This document shows, piece by piece, positions 52,283 to 60,561 of a stretch of 64,000 nt of DNA. The notes below the pieces were generated by a model, which saw only the letters and a program-made list of their open reading frames with translations, did not search any database and was not told where the DNA came from. The stretch's first letter is position 1, and each line of letters opens with the position of its first letter. The position numbers and the translations under genes are program-made. Source of the DNA: Actinoplanes solisilvae (GTDB lineage: Bacteria; Actinomycetota; Actinomycetes; Mycobacteriales; Micromonosporaceae); assembly GCF_003999975.1 (NCBI RefSeq), contig NZ_RJAC01000010.1:1-64000 (forward strand), in the 5' to 3' direction.

Positions 52283-54649
52283 ATGCGCATCCGCCTCCGT
52301 CAGTTGTCGGCCCTCGCCGTCCCCCTCCTCCTGCTGCCGGCCGTCGCCTCACCCGCCGGCGCGGCCGCGCGAAGCACCACGTACAACGTCTCCCCGACCG
52401 GCTCCGACAGCGCCACGGGCACCGCCACCGCGCCCTTCCGCACCATCCAGAAGTGCGCCGACGTGATGGTCGCCGGTGACACCTGCCGGATCGCGGCCGG
52501 CGTCTATCGCGAGCGGGTCGCCCCCCGCCGCGACGGCACGGCCCACGCCCGCATCACCTACGCCGCCGCCCCGGGCGCGCAGGTCGTCATCGACGGCACC
52601 GACCCGGTCACCGGCTGGCAGCGTGTCAGCGACGCGGACCTGGACGAACTGGCTGCCGGCGACCAGTTCATGACCGGCTCGCCCTTCGCCCAGGGCGTGC
52701 GCGACGGTCGCATCTACCGCGCCGACATCACCATCGATTCCACGCTGCCGGGAAACCAGGTCTTCGTGGACGGTGCACTCACCCCGCAGGCGCAATGGCC
52801 GCACCCGGGCGAGAACCCGATGCGCCCGCTGATGGCGTCGGCCCGCTCGGGGTCGTACACCAGCATCGAAGACCCGGCCCTCGACCAGCCCGCCGGTTAT
52901 TGGACCGGGGCGCGGCTGCTGGCCCGCAACTGGTTCGTCAGCGAGACCGGCACGGTCACCTCGTCGCAGCCGGGGCAGGTCACGGCCGCGAGCCTGCCGA
53001 ACTGCATCAGCCTCAACCCCAATCAGAAGACCAGCTACGCGTTGAGCGGCAAGTTGCGCCTGCTCGGGCACGCCGGACAGTGGTTCTACGACGCCGGGGC
53101 GAAGCGCCTCTACCTGTGGACGCGCGACGGCGACGACCCCAGCGGCCACACCGTCGAGGCCAAGCAGCGCGAGGCCGGACTCGATCTGATCGGGCGCTCC
53201 TATGTGACGGCCACCGGGCTGGGCCTGCGGGCGACCACCCTGCGTACGGCCGCGGGCTCCTCGAACAACGTGGTCGAGCGCACCATCGCGCGCTACGTGT
53301 CGGCGTACGACGATCTCGCCCGCGACCCGAACATGGTGCGCGACCCCGACGCGTGCGGCCTGCTCACCGCGGGTGAGACGACCTCGGGGCTGCAGCTCGG
53401 CGGCACCGGCAACGTGCTGCGGGACAGCGCAATCGATTGGAGCGCGGGCAACGGCGTGGTGCTTTCCGGAACCGGCAACACGGTGACCGGAACGACGATC
53501 ACGAACGCCGACTACATGGGCAGCTATGCGGCCGGTATCAACCTGATCGGGTCGGGGCACCGGGTCACCCGCAACACGGTCACCACCACGGGACGCAGCG
53601 GCATCAACATCGACGACAAGGTGGCCGGGGCGACCGCGGGCGGACACGAGATCGCCCACAACGACGTGTCCAGCTACAACCACCTGGTCAACGACGGTGG
53701 CGCGATCTACGTCTGCTGCAACATCGACCTGGCCGGCACGACGCTGCACCACAACCTGCTGCACGACCCGGCCCCGCTGGCCGCGCAGGCGCCCGCGCCC
53801 GGCATCTACCTCGACAACAACGCCTTCAACGCCACCGCGTACGCCAATGTCGCGTGGAACGGCACCAGCTACGGCGTCGTGTTGCTCAACGGGGACAAGC
53901 CCGCGCCCGGCAACCGCCTGTGGAACAACACGTCGGGCACCGATCGAAAATCGATCAGCCTGAACGGACCGAGCTACCCGGACACCGAGATCGTCAACAA
54001 CATCGGCGACGTCGACGTGAAGGCCGGCGTGACGGCGAGCAACAACATCCCGTACGCGGTGGATCCGCTGTTCACCGAGCCGCGGACGCAGGACTGGACG
54101 CTGCGCGCCGAGTCTCCGGCTCGCAACGCGGCGGTCGTGCGCAAGCCGGCCACCGACGGGTTCCGCGACGCGAAGCCGAGCGCCGGGGCCTATCAATACG
54201 GCGTTCCGAAGTGGCAGGGCGGCGCCGGGATCGCGGCCACGGTCGTGCAGGCCGAGCGGTATGCGGCGGGCAGCGGGGTGTCGACGCACGCCGCCGGGAC
54301 GGGCCAGGTCATGGGCAGTTTCGACGGTGGGGACTGGGCTCGTTACGACGGGGTCGACTTCGGCTCGGGGCGTACGGTGTTCACCGGGAGCATCGGCGCC
54401 GACCGGCAGTACGCTGGGCGGGCGTTCGAGATCCGGCTCGACGCGTTGACCGGCCCGGTGATCGGGCGGATGACGGTGATGCCCAGCGACGGCTTCGACG
54501 ACTATCTCGTCCGGTCCCTGCCGATCACGCCGACCTCGGGTGTGCACAGCGTGTTCCTGGTCGCGATCGGGTCGTCGCCGGGGGTGGGCAATTTCGACCA
54601 CTTCTCGTTCACCGCGCCCCAGGCGGGCTCCGCTATCGTTAAGCGATAA
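52283..54649 (+). CDS. secreted right-handed parallel beta-helix enzyme with C-terminal carbohydrate-binding module
   Basis: A 788-residue exported protein. A signal peptide (RLRQLSALAVPLLLLPAVAS, then AGA) is followed by a polysaccharide-lyase/hydrolase-like opening (YNVSPTGSDSATGTATAPFR, then TIQKCADVMVAGDTC). Parallel beta-helix repeats rich in NNVVERT, GNTVTGTTI and NTVTTTGRSGI patterns run to about residue 640. A CBM6-like beta sandwich follows (VQAERYAAGSGV, GDWARYDGVDFGSG, then VGNFDHFSF). Such proteins cut acidic or branched polysaccharides outside the cell; activity and substrate cannot be named from sequence. The gene shares its operator type with the downstream gntR and sugar importer, so it should supply the imported oligosaccharide. 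Confidence 0.8.
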   Translation: MRIRLRQLSALAVPLLLLPAVASPAGAAARSTTYNVSPTGSDSATGTATAPFRTIQKCADVMVAGDTCRIAAGVYRERVAPRRDGTAHARITYAAAPGAQVVIDGTDPVTGWQRVSDADLDELAAGDQFMTGSPFAQGVRDGRIYRADITIDSTLPGNQVFVDGALTPQAQWPHPGENPMRPLMASARSGSYTSIEDPALDQPAGYWTGARLLARNWFVSETGTVTSSQPGQVTAASLPNCISLNPNQKTSYALSGKLRLLGHAGQWFYDAGAKRLYLWTRDGDDPSGHTVEAKQREAGLDLIGRSYVTATGLGLRATTLRTAAGSSNNVVERTIARYVSAYDDLARDPNMVRDPDACGLLTAGETTSGLQLGGTGNVLRDSAIDWSAGNGVVLSGTGNTVTGTTITNADYMGSYAAGINLIGSGHRVTRNTVTTTGRSGINIDDKVAGATAGGHEIAHNDVSSYNHLVNDGGAIYVCCNIDLAGTTLHHNLLHDPAPLAAQAPAPGIYLDNNAFNATAYANVAWNGTSYGVVLLNGDKPAPGNRLWNNTSGTDRKSISLNGPSYPDTEIVNNIGDVDVKAGVTASNNIPYAVDPLFTEPRTQDWTLRAESPARNAAVVRKPATDGFRDAKPSAGAYQYGVPKWQGGAGIAATVVQAERYAAGSGVSTHAAGTGQVMGSFDGGDWARYDGVDFGSGRTVFTGSIGADRQYAGRAFEIRLDALTGPVIGRMTVMPSDGFDDYLVRSLPITPTSGVHSVFLVAIGSSPGVGNFDHFSFTAPQAGSAIVKR

Positions 54650-54655
54650 ACGATA
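54634..54655 (+). promoter_or_regulatory. GntR-type operator at the gntR start (site B)
   Basis: TATCG-TTAAG-CGATA (54634-54648) is an inverted repeat with the same N5 spacing as sites A and D, followed by another ACGATA half-site to 54655. It overlaps the last codons of the beta-helix gene and ends 11 bp before the gntR start codon, a natural position for autoregulation. Confidence 0.65.
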
Positions 54656-54666
54656 GGGAGCGGAAC

Positions 54667-55311
54667 TTGTCATCACCCCCGGAAGCCACGCTGAGGCGCT
54701 CGCTGCTCTCCGACCAGGCGTACGACCTGGTGCGAAACTCGATCCTGGAGGGCACGCTGCCGCCCGGCGCCCGCATCGTCGAGTCGGAGCTCGCGCGGCA
54801 GCTCGGCGTCAGCCAGGCGCCGGTGCGAGAGGCGGTCAAGCGGCTGGTTCACGAGGGGTTGGTGATCTCGTTGCCGCGGCGGGGCAGCTACGTCCGGCAG
54901 ATCTCCGACGACGAGGCGGCCGACGCCCGCGAGGTGCGCGGCCTGCTCGAGGAGTCGGCCGCCCGTGAGGCGATCACGCACTTCGACCTGGCCGCGCGGG
55001 TGCTGCTCGAACAGCTGGTCAACGGCATGCGGGAGGCGGCGATCGACAACGATCTCGCCGCCTTCCGCGGCTACGACATGGGCTTCCACCGCACGGTCAT
55101 CGAGCTCAGCGGCAACAGCTATCTGCCCCGGCTGTGGGCCGTCATGGAGCCCAGCCTGCTGAGCTTGCGGATAGTGGGAGACCCCGGCTTCCAGGGCGAC
55201 TGGACGGAAATGGCCGAGGCCCATCAGCGCCTGATCGAGGTGCTGGCCTCGGCCAACCGCGGCCGGGCGGCCGCCGCCTTCCTGAACCACGCGACCGGCG
55301 TAGAGGCCTGA
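54667..55311 (+). CDS. GntR-family (FCD/FadR subfamily) regulator of the saccharide locus
   Basis: A 214-residue regulator: N-terminal winged helix (DQAYDLVRNSILEGTLPPGA, ESELARQLGVSQAPVREAVK) and FCD effector domain with metal-binding type residues (DMGFHRTVIELSG, EAHQRLIEVLA). FCD regulators of sugar-acid and hexuronate pathways are common. Three identical-type inverted repeats lie at this gene, at the beta-helix gene and before the importer operon, so it is the obvious local repressor. The TTG start is chosen because GGGAG lies upstream and no ATG occurs before the helix-turn-helix. Confidence 0.85.
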   Translation: MSSPPEATLRRSLLSDQAYDLVRNSILEGTLPPGARIVESELARQLGVSQAPVREAVKRLVHEGLVISLPRRGSYVRQISDDEAADAREVRGLLEESAAREAITHFDLAARVLLEQLVNGMREAAIDNDLAAFRGYDMGFHRTVIELSGNSYLPRLWAVMEPSLLSLRIVGDPGFQGDWTEMAEAHQRLIEVLASANRGRAAAAFLNHATGVEA

Positions 55312-55437
55312 CGTCGAGGGCCGGCCTCAAAGCCCTGCCCGCCGTTGCCACCTCCGCCACCGGTACGGCCTGAGGCCTTCGCCGCACCTGATTCACCAGC
55401 ACGCCTTGCCGATATGCCCCATCCGCACCATCTGATC

Positions 55438-55457
55438 ATCGATTGCATACAATCGAT
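55438..55457. promoter_or_regulatory. 8-bp-arm inverted repeat (site C)
   Basis: ATCGATTGCATACAATCGAT has perfect 8-bp arms ATCGATTG / CAATCGAT around CATA. It also reads as a 10-bp direct repeat ATCGATTGCA. It uses the same ATCGAT core as sites A and D but a different spacing, so it may be a variant GntR site or the target of another regulator. Confidence 0.5.
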
Positions 55458-55496
55458 TGCAGGCTGGCCAAAGCTCGGAAACGACACCGGCAGAGC

Positions 55497-55653
55497 ACTG
55501 CTCGCGCACGCCCGCATGGGAAACCGGAGACGGCAGCAAGGCTGCTCAAGCACGCACGCCTGCGGGACCGGGCCGGGAGAAGCGCTGCTCACGCACGCAC
55601 GCCAGCGGGACCGGACCGGGAGAAGCCCTGCTCAAGCACGGGGCCGTGCTCGG
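55497..55653. repeat. imperfect 43-bp tandem repeats
   Basis: Two well-matched 43-bp copies (55541-55583 and 55584-55626) start with GCTGCTCAAGCACGCACGCC or GCTGCTCACGCACGCACGCC and end GGGAGAAGC. A diverged copy precedes them (from 55497) and a partial copy follows (from 55627). They lie between gntR and the importer promoter and carry no obvious coding sense. Confidence 0.65.
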
Positions 55654-55718
55654 ATCCGAGGCCTGGCGGAGCGCTGCCCCGCGCACGCACTCGTTTGTCA
55701 CTGCGCCGAAACAAGCTA

Positions 55719-55778
55719 TTGACACGTAACCGGCAGCCCGGTGATCATCTCTCCAATCGCTAATCGATAGGCGATTAG
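55719..55778 (+). promoter_or_regulatory. promoter and GntR-type operator of the sugar importer operon (site D)
   Basis: A consensus -35 TTGACA lies at 55719-55724 with a weak -10 (GATCAT, 55743-55748) 18 bases on. Next comes CTAATCG-ATAGG-CGATTAG (55760-55778), perfect 7-bp arms around 5 bases, flanked by AATCGC. It contains the AATCG-N5-CGATT core seen at site A. It ends 17 bp before the first gene, where GGGAGGG is the Shine-Dalgarno. Confidence 0.65.
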
Positions 55779-55795
55779 GAACCCGGGAGGGTGCC

Positions 55796-57061
55796 ATGAC
55801 CAACATTCGACGACGGGTGCTGGTGGCCACGGCGGCTGCCACCACCGCGATCCTTTTGACCGCTTGCTCCTCGTCCGGGGGCTTCCAGGACACCGGCGGC
55901 GCCGGTGACGCCACCTCGGCCAACCTCCGGCTGCTCGTCAACGTCACCCCGGTGCTGACCAAGCAGTTCTACGAGGACCTCGTGAAGCCCTACACCGACG
56001 CCCACCCCGGCATCACCGTGACGATCGAGGCCCCCACCGCCGCCGACGTCAGCGCCACCCTTCAGCAGCAGCTCGCCGCCGGCTCCCCGCCCGACCTCGT
56101 CTCCGGCAGCCTCGGCCGCGACACCGTCCCCCAGCTCGCCGCCCTCCCCGAGGAGCAGTGGGTCAAGGACGCCCCCTACGCCGAGCAGTCCCGCGTCGGC
56201 GGCGTCATGTGGCAGGCCGGCAGCGGCAACCAGGTGCAGTCCCTCGTGTTCTACAACAAGGCCGCCTTCACCAAGGCCGGCCTCACCGCTCCCCCGAAGT
56301 CGCTCGACGACCTCACCGCCGCCCTCGTCAAGCTCAAAGGCGCCGGCTACGTCCCCACCCAGACCGCCGGCGAATGGGTCACCGGCGCCCAGGTGCAGAT
56401 GATGGCCAACAGCAACGTGCTCGGCGCGACCCCCGACTGGTTCGTCAAGCGCAACACCAAGGCCGTCACCTTCGCCGGCAGCCCGTGGAGCAAGGTGCTC
56501 GAGACCTACCACGGCTGGGTGAAGCAGGGCCTGACGCCGAAGGACGCGATGGGCCTGAAGTACCAGGACGCCATGGACCAGTTCCTCGCCGGCAAGTCCG
56601 CCACCTTCATCATGGGCGGCTGGTTCGTCCCCAGCGCCGACGAGGCCAAGAAGGACGTCGGCGTCTTCCCGATGCCGACTCTGGACGGAAACCCCGCCCC
56701 CGTCGCCGGCAACCCGTCGATCCCGTGGTCGGTCACCAAGTCGTCCAAGAACCAGGCGGCCGCGCTCGACCTGCTCAAGTTCCTGGTCACCGACAAGGAC
56801 GCGGTCACCAAGGAGCTGAAGGCCGAGGGCAACTTCCGCAAGGGCTTCGAGTACGACGCCACGCCGCTGAACAAAGAGGTCGGCGCGATCGTCGAGCAGG
56901 CCCCGGCCACGGTTGTCGCCTCGAACGGCCAGGGCGACAACTCGGCCCCCACCGGCTTCAACGACGAGCTCAACAAACTCGTACAGGGCCTCTATCTCGA
57001 CCAGAAGCCCGCGGACGTCCTGAAGTCGATCGACGGCTGGTACAGCTCGAATGCCAAATAG
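55796..57061 (+). CDS. ABC transporter substrate-binding lipoprotein (extracellular sugar-binding family 1)
   Basis: A 421-residue solute-binding lipoprotein. The signal peptide ends in the lipobox LLTACS (about residues 20-25). The mature part follows the family 1 plan: LLVNVTPVLTKQFYEDLVKP, LQQQLAAGSPPDLVSGSLG, a hinge near FYNKAAFTKAGLTAPPKSLD and QFLAGKSATFIMGGWFVP. These proteins capture mono- or oligosaccharides outside the membrane and pass them to two MalF/MalG-type permeases, which follow here with an 11-bp overlap. Operator D just upstream implies induction by the imported sugar or a derivative. Confidence 0.9.
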   Translation: MTNIRRRVLVATAAATTAILLTACSSSGGFQDTGGAGDATSANLRLLVNVTPVLTKQFYEDLVKPYTDAHPGITVTIEAPTAADVSATLQQQLAAGSPPDLVSGSLGRDTVPQLAALPEEQWVKDAPYAEQSRVGGVMWQAGSGNQVQSLVFYNKAAFTKAGLTAPPKSLDDLTAALVKLKGAGYVPTQTAGEWVTGAQVQMMANSNVLGATPDWFVKRNTKAVTFAGSPWSKVLETYHGWVKQGLTPKDAMGLKYQDAMDQFLAGKSATFIMGGWFVPSADEAKKDVGVFPMPTLDGNPAPVAGNPSIPWSVTKSSKNQAAALDLLKFLVTDKDAVTKELKAEGNFRKGFEYDATPLNKEVGAIVEQAPATVVASNGQGDNSAPTGFNDELNKLVQGLYLDQKPADVLKSIDGWYSSNAK

Positions 57062-57950
57062 CAAGCGGCCGCGTGTGACGCTCCCCCTCGGGGCGTCGCA
57101 CGCGGTGCTCCTCACCCCGGCCACGATCATGATCGTCCTGTTCATGATCGTGCCGATCGTCCTGGCGGCGTACCTGAGCTTCACCGACTGGGACGGCCTC
57201 ACCCCGAACCCGCAGAGTGTCGGCTGGGACAACTACACCCGGCTGCTGCACGACGCCGACGTCGGCCACGCCGCGATCGTCACCCTGATCGTCACGGTCG
57301 TCGGCACCCTGGCCTGCAACGCCGCCGGGCTGGGCCTCGCGCTCCTGCTCAACCGCCCGGGCCGGCTCAACACCGTGCTGCGCGCGGTGGTCTTCTACCC
57401 GTACGTCATCGGGCCGATCATCATCGGGTTCCTGTGGTCGGCGATCCTGGGCGCGAACGGCGCGATCGCTCACGTGTTCAGCAACGCCGGACACAGTCCA
57501 CTGCCGTTCCTGTCCGACCCGACCTGGGCGATCGGCAGCATCGTCGCCGTCGTGGTCTGGTCGCAGTTCGGCGTGAACGTCGTGCTCTACCTGGCCGGCC
57601 TGCAAACCGTCCCGCCCGCCCTGCACGAGGCGGCCCGCGTCGACGGCGCCGGCCGCTGGCAGACGTTCCGCTCGGTGACCTGGCCGATGCTCGCGCCCTC
57701 GGTCACCGTGAACCTGGTGCTGGTGCTCGTCGGCCTGCTGCGCGTCTACGAGATCGTGCTGGCGCTGACCGGCGGCGGCCCGGCGGGTCGCACCAACACG
57801 TTCGCCTTCCTCATTCTCAGCGAGTCGTTCCGCGCCAACCATCTCGGCTACGGCGCCGCCCAGGCGATCACGCTGATGGTCGTCATCGCCGCGCTGGCGC
57901 TGGGCCTGACCGCGCTGCGCCGCCGCGCCGAGGATGCGGTGACCGCGTGA
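57051..57950 (+). CDS. sugar ABC transporter permease (MalF type)
   Basis: A 299-residue permease with six hydrophobic helices. The N-terminus (FMIVPIVLAAYLSFTDWDGL) is typical of MalF-like subunits, and the cytoplasmic EAA loop reads LHEAARVDGAGRWQTFRSVT. It pairs with the next gene in the membrane. It overlaps the substrate-binding gene by 11 bp and the second permease by 4 bp. No ATPase gene is in the operon, so a shared MsiK-type ATPase encoded elsewhere probably drives uptake. Confidence 0.9.
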   Translation: MPNSKRPRVTLPLGASHAVLLTPATIMIVLFMIVPIVLAAYLSFTDWDGLTPNPQSVGWDNYTRLLHDADVGHAAIVTLIVTVVGTLACNAAGLGLALLLNRPGRLNTVLRAVVFYPYVIGPIIIGFLWSAILGANGAIAHVFSNAGHSPLPFLSDPTWAIGSIVAVVVWSQFGVNVVLYLAGLQTVPPALHEAARVDGAGRWQTFRSVTWPMLAPSVTVNLVLVLVGLLRVYEIVLALTGGGPAGRTNTFAFLILSESFRANHLGYGAAQAITLMVVIAALALGLTALRRRAEDAVTA

Positions 57951-58759
57951 CGAAGCTGCTGAAAGCCCTCGCCGCTCTGGTCATGCTGGTGCCCGGCTAC
58001 CTGCTGGTCGTCAACGCGTTCAAGAGCCAGGACGACATCACGCGCAGTCCGTTCGGCATCCCGTTCGACCGGCTGTCGCTCGACCACCTCGGCGCCGCGC
58101 TGTCCAATCCGGACTTTGCGATCACCAAGGCGTACGTGGTCACGGCGCTGTTCGCGGTGGCGGTGAACGTGCTCTCGCTGGCCGTCAGCGCCCCCGCCGC
58201 GTACGTCATCGCCCGTGGCACCCGCCTGCGACACCGTACGCTGCTGGGTCTTTTCCTGGTCGGTCTGTTCATCCCCAGTCAGGTGCTCGTGATCCCGGTG
58301 ATCTACGTGCTCAAGTATCTGGGCCTGATGGGCACGGTGACCGGGTTCCTGCTGTATGAGACGACGCTGACCCTGCCCGTGTCGATGTTCCTCTACGTCG
58401 CCTACATCAAGACTCTCCCCCGCGAGCTCGACGAGGCCGCGCGGGTCGACGGGGCCGGCCCGATCGTGACGTTCTGGCGGGTCATCCTCCCGTTGATGCG
58501 CCCGGCCGTGGCGACCGCGGTCGTGCTGCACACCATCGGCGTCTGGACCGACTTCGTGAACCCGCAGATCATCCTCGGGCCCGGTTCGTCGCTCTACACG
58601 GTCACCACCAGCGTCTACGCGGCGATCGGCCGCTACTCGACAGACTTCACCGTCGTCTATCCCAACCTGCTGATGGCGGTCGCCCCGGTGCTGGTCTTCT
58701 TCGTCCTGCTGCAACGCAACATCGTCTCCGGGCTCACGGCGGGAGCGACCAAGGGATGA
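57947..58759 (+). CDS. sugar ABC transporter permease (MalG type)
   Basis: A 270-residue permease. The MalG-type start (VPGYLLVVNAFKSQDDI) and the EAA loop (LPRELDEAARVDGAGPIVTF) are clear, with six hydrophobic helices. The GTG start overlaps the stop of the first permease, and the stop overlaps the ATG of the next gene (ATGA), so the whole block is translationally coupled. That places the following unknown protein firmly in the uptake operon. Confidence 0.9.
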   Translation: MTKLLKALAALVMLVPGYLLVVNAFKSQDDITRSPFGIPFDRLSLDHLGAALSNPDFAITKAYVVTALFAVAVNVLSLAVSAPAAYVIARGTRLRHRTLLGLFLVGLFIPSQVLVIPVIYVLKYLGLMGTVTGFLLYETTLTLPVSMFLYVAYIKTLPRELDEAARVDGAGPIVTFWRVILPLMRPAVATAVVLHTIGVWTDFVNPQIILGPGSSLYTVTTSVYAAIGRYSTDFTVVYPNLLMAVAPVLVFFVLLQRNIVSGLTAGATKG

Positions 58760-60558
58760 CAGACACCGATATTCCGAGGTGGGCGGTGCTGCAACGCCGC
58801 CTGTTCGACCTGCTCGACACCGCGTGGCGGCGTTTCGAGGAGCTGTACTGCGCGCCCGACGGCTCGCTGGTCTACGAAGGACGGACCGTCGGCCGCGATG
58901 GTGTCGACGACTTCTACGAGCCGTTCTTCAACTGGCCCGCGCTCTACACGCTCGGCGGCGCCGACGACCTGCTCGACGCGAGCAAGCGCCACTTCGAGGG
59001 GGTGACCGCCCAGCTCGCCGAGCGGGGGCTGGTCACCGGCGAGTACGAGAACGGCTACGACTGGTTCCATCAGGGCGAGTCGCTGCTGTTCTTCTACAAC
59101 CTGTGCGCCGCCGATCCCGTCTGGGGCCGGGAGCGGGCGCTGCGGTTCGCCGACCTCTACCTGCCCGATTCGCCGACCGGCAACTACGACGGCGTACGAA
59201 GAATGATGCGGGCGCCGCACGTCGGCGCGCTCGGCCCGCGCCCCGGGCTCGGCGAGGACCGGCCGTACGCGGCGAGCAACGAGGGCATGCGCAAGTACGG
59301 CCTGCCGCTGCGCGACCTCGACGGCATCAAGACCTGGGACGACCTGGCCGACCCGGGCAACGCGCAGCGGATGGCCGACGCGATGAACACCCGGCTCGGC
59401 GTCGGCGACATCCCGCTCAACCTCGCCGTCACGTCGTTGATGACCAACGCCTGGCTGTACGACCACGACGACCGCTACGCCGGTTTCGTGCGCGACTACG
59501 TCGGCGTCTGGCAGGACCGCACCCGGCACAACGGCGGCCTGATCCCGGACAACGTCGGGCCCGACGGCCTGGTCGGCGAGGCGCACGAGGGCCGCTGGTA
59601 TGGCGGTCACTACGGCTGGACGTGGCCGCACGGCCTCTACAGCGTGGTCGCGCCGGCCCTGGTCGCGGCGGTCAACCACGCGCTGATCACCGGTGCGCCG
59701 GCCGGTCTGGCGATGCCGCGCGGCACGATCGAGAGAGCCCTGTCCCTGGCTCTGCTCGGCCCGATCGACCCGGAGGACTGCACGTTCTTCGACCACTGGC
59801 ACGACCGGCTCGGCGCGGGCACCGGTGCGGCTCTCCTGCTCGTCCCCTACCGCCGCGACGAGGACGGCTGGTTCGACTTCCAGCCGCTGCCCCCGGCCTA
59901 TCCGGCCTGGCTGTGGTGGATCGGCCGGGAGCGCGAGGACCGGCAACGGCTCGACGACCTGGCCGCCCTGTCGGGCTACGACTGGCGGCGGGTGCGCGCC
60001 TTCCGCGAGAAGGAGGAGGCCGGTCACGAGCCGCCCTGGCTGCGCTATCTGGCCGGCGACAACCCCGGCTATCCCGAGCGGGCGCTGGAGATGGCCATCG
60101 AGCAGGTGCGCGGCCGGCTCGCGGCGATGGAGAGCCGGCCGGGGCCGCCGCCGGGCGACGACATCCACTGGTGGCAGAACCTGAACCCGGTCGTCACCGA
60201 GATCCTCACGCAGCTCGTCGCGGGCGCGCCGCAGCAGCTCTACAACGGCGGACTGCCCCTGGCCCAGCTCCGCTGGACGGATGCCGCCCGCAACCGGCCC
60301 GGTCTGCCGCCGGACGTCGCCGCGCTCGTCGAGGAGCTGGCCGACGACCGGATCACCGTGCAGATCGTCAACCTGGGCGGCAACGCAGCCGACCTGGAAC
60401 TGACCGGCGGCGGGTACGGCGAGCACCCGATCCGGACGGCCGACACCGGAGACGTCCACGACGGACGGCTGACGTTGAACGTGCCGCCTCGAACAACAAT
60501 CCGGCTGCGGCTCACCGTCGAGCGCTTCGGAGCCCCCGCACGTCATCAAGGAGCATGA
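58756..60558 (+). CDS. 600-residue cytoplasmic protein of unknown family in the sugar operon
   Basis: No family recognised with confidence. The protein lacks a signal peptide and membrane helices. The first 500 residues are rich in aromatic and acidic residues in helical repeats (YEPFFNWPALYTLGGADDLL, NGYDWFHQGESLLFFYNLCA, EGRWYGGHYGWTWPHGLYSV, DDIHWWQNLNPV), the style of (alpha/alpha)6-barrel carbohydrate enzymes. The last 90 residues look like a beta sandwich (RITVQIVNLGGNAADLELTG; LNVPPRTTIRLRL). It starts in the stop codon of the permease gene and precedes an RraA-like protein, so it probably acts on the imported oligosaccharide as an intracellular hydrolase, lyase or epimerase. Linalool-dehydratase-like proteins share a similar fold and are an alternative. 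Confidence 0.6.
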   Translation: MTDTDIPRWAVLQRRLFDLLDTAWRRFEELYCAPDGSLVYEGRTVGRDGVDDFYEPFFNWPALYTLGGADDLLDASKRHFEGVTAQLAERGLVTGEYENGYDWFHQGESLLFFYNLCAADPVWGRERALRFADLYLPDSPTGNYDGVRRMMRAPHVGALGPRPGLGEDRPYAASNEGMRKYGLPLRDLDGIKTWDDLADPGNAQRMADAMNTRLGVGDIPLNLAVTSLMTNAWLYDHDDRYAGFVRDYVGVWQDRTRHNGGLIPDNVGPDGLVGEAHEGRWYGGHYGWTWPHGLYSVVAPALVAAVNHALITGAPAGLAMPRGTIERALSLALLGPIDPEDCTFFDHWHDRLGAGTGAALLLVPYRRDEDGWFDFQPLPPAYPAWLWWIGREREDRQRLDDLAALSGYDWRRVRAFREKEEAGHEPPWLRYLAGDNPGYPERALEMAIEQVRGRLAAMESRPGPPPGDDIHWWQNLNPVVTEILTQLVAGAPQQLYNGGLPLAQLRWTDAARNRPGLPPDVAALVEELADDRITVQIVNLGGNAADLELTGGGYGEHPIRTADTGDVHDGRLTLNVPPRTTIRLRLTVERFGAPARHQGA

Positions 60559-60561
60559 AAG

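Larger units (their letters stand above)
55312..55795. other. 484-bp non-coding gap with operator-like sites and tandem repeats
   Basis: No protein-like reading frame is seen on either strand. The gap holds operator-like site C (55438-55457), a tandem repeat array (about 55497-55653) and the promoter/operator D before the importer operon, each listed separately. The remaining bases show no feature I can support. Confidence 0.6.

Noticed and set aside
55345..55763. Overlapping open frames in the 484-bp gap after gntR
   Set aside because: Translations follow the tandem repeats in three frames, lack ribosome-binding sites and show no protein-like pattern.
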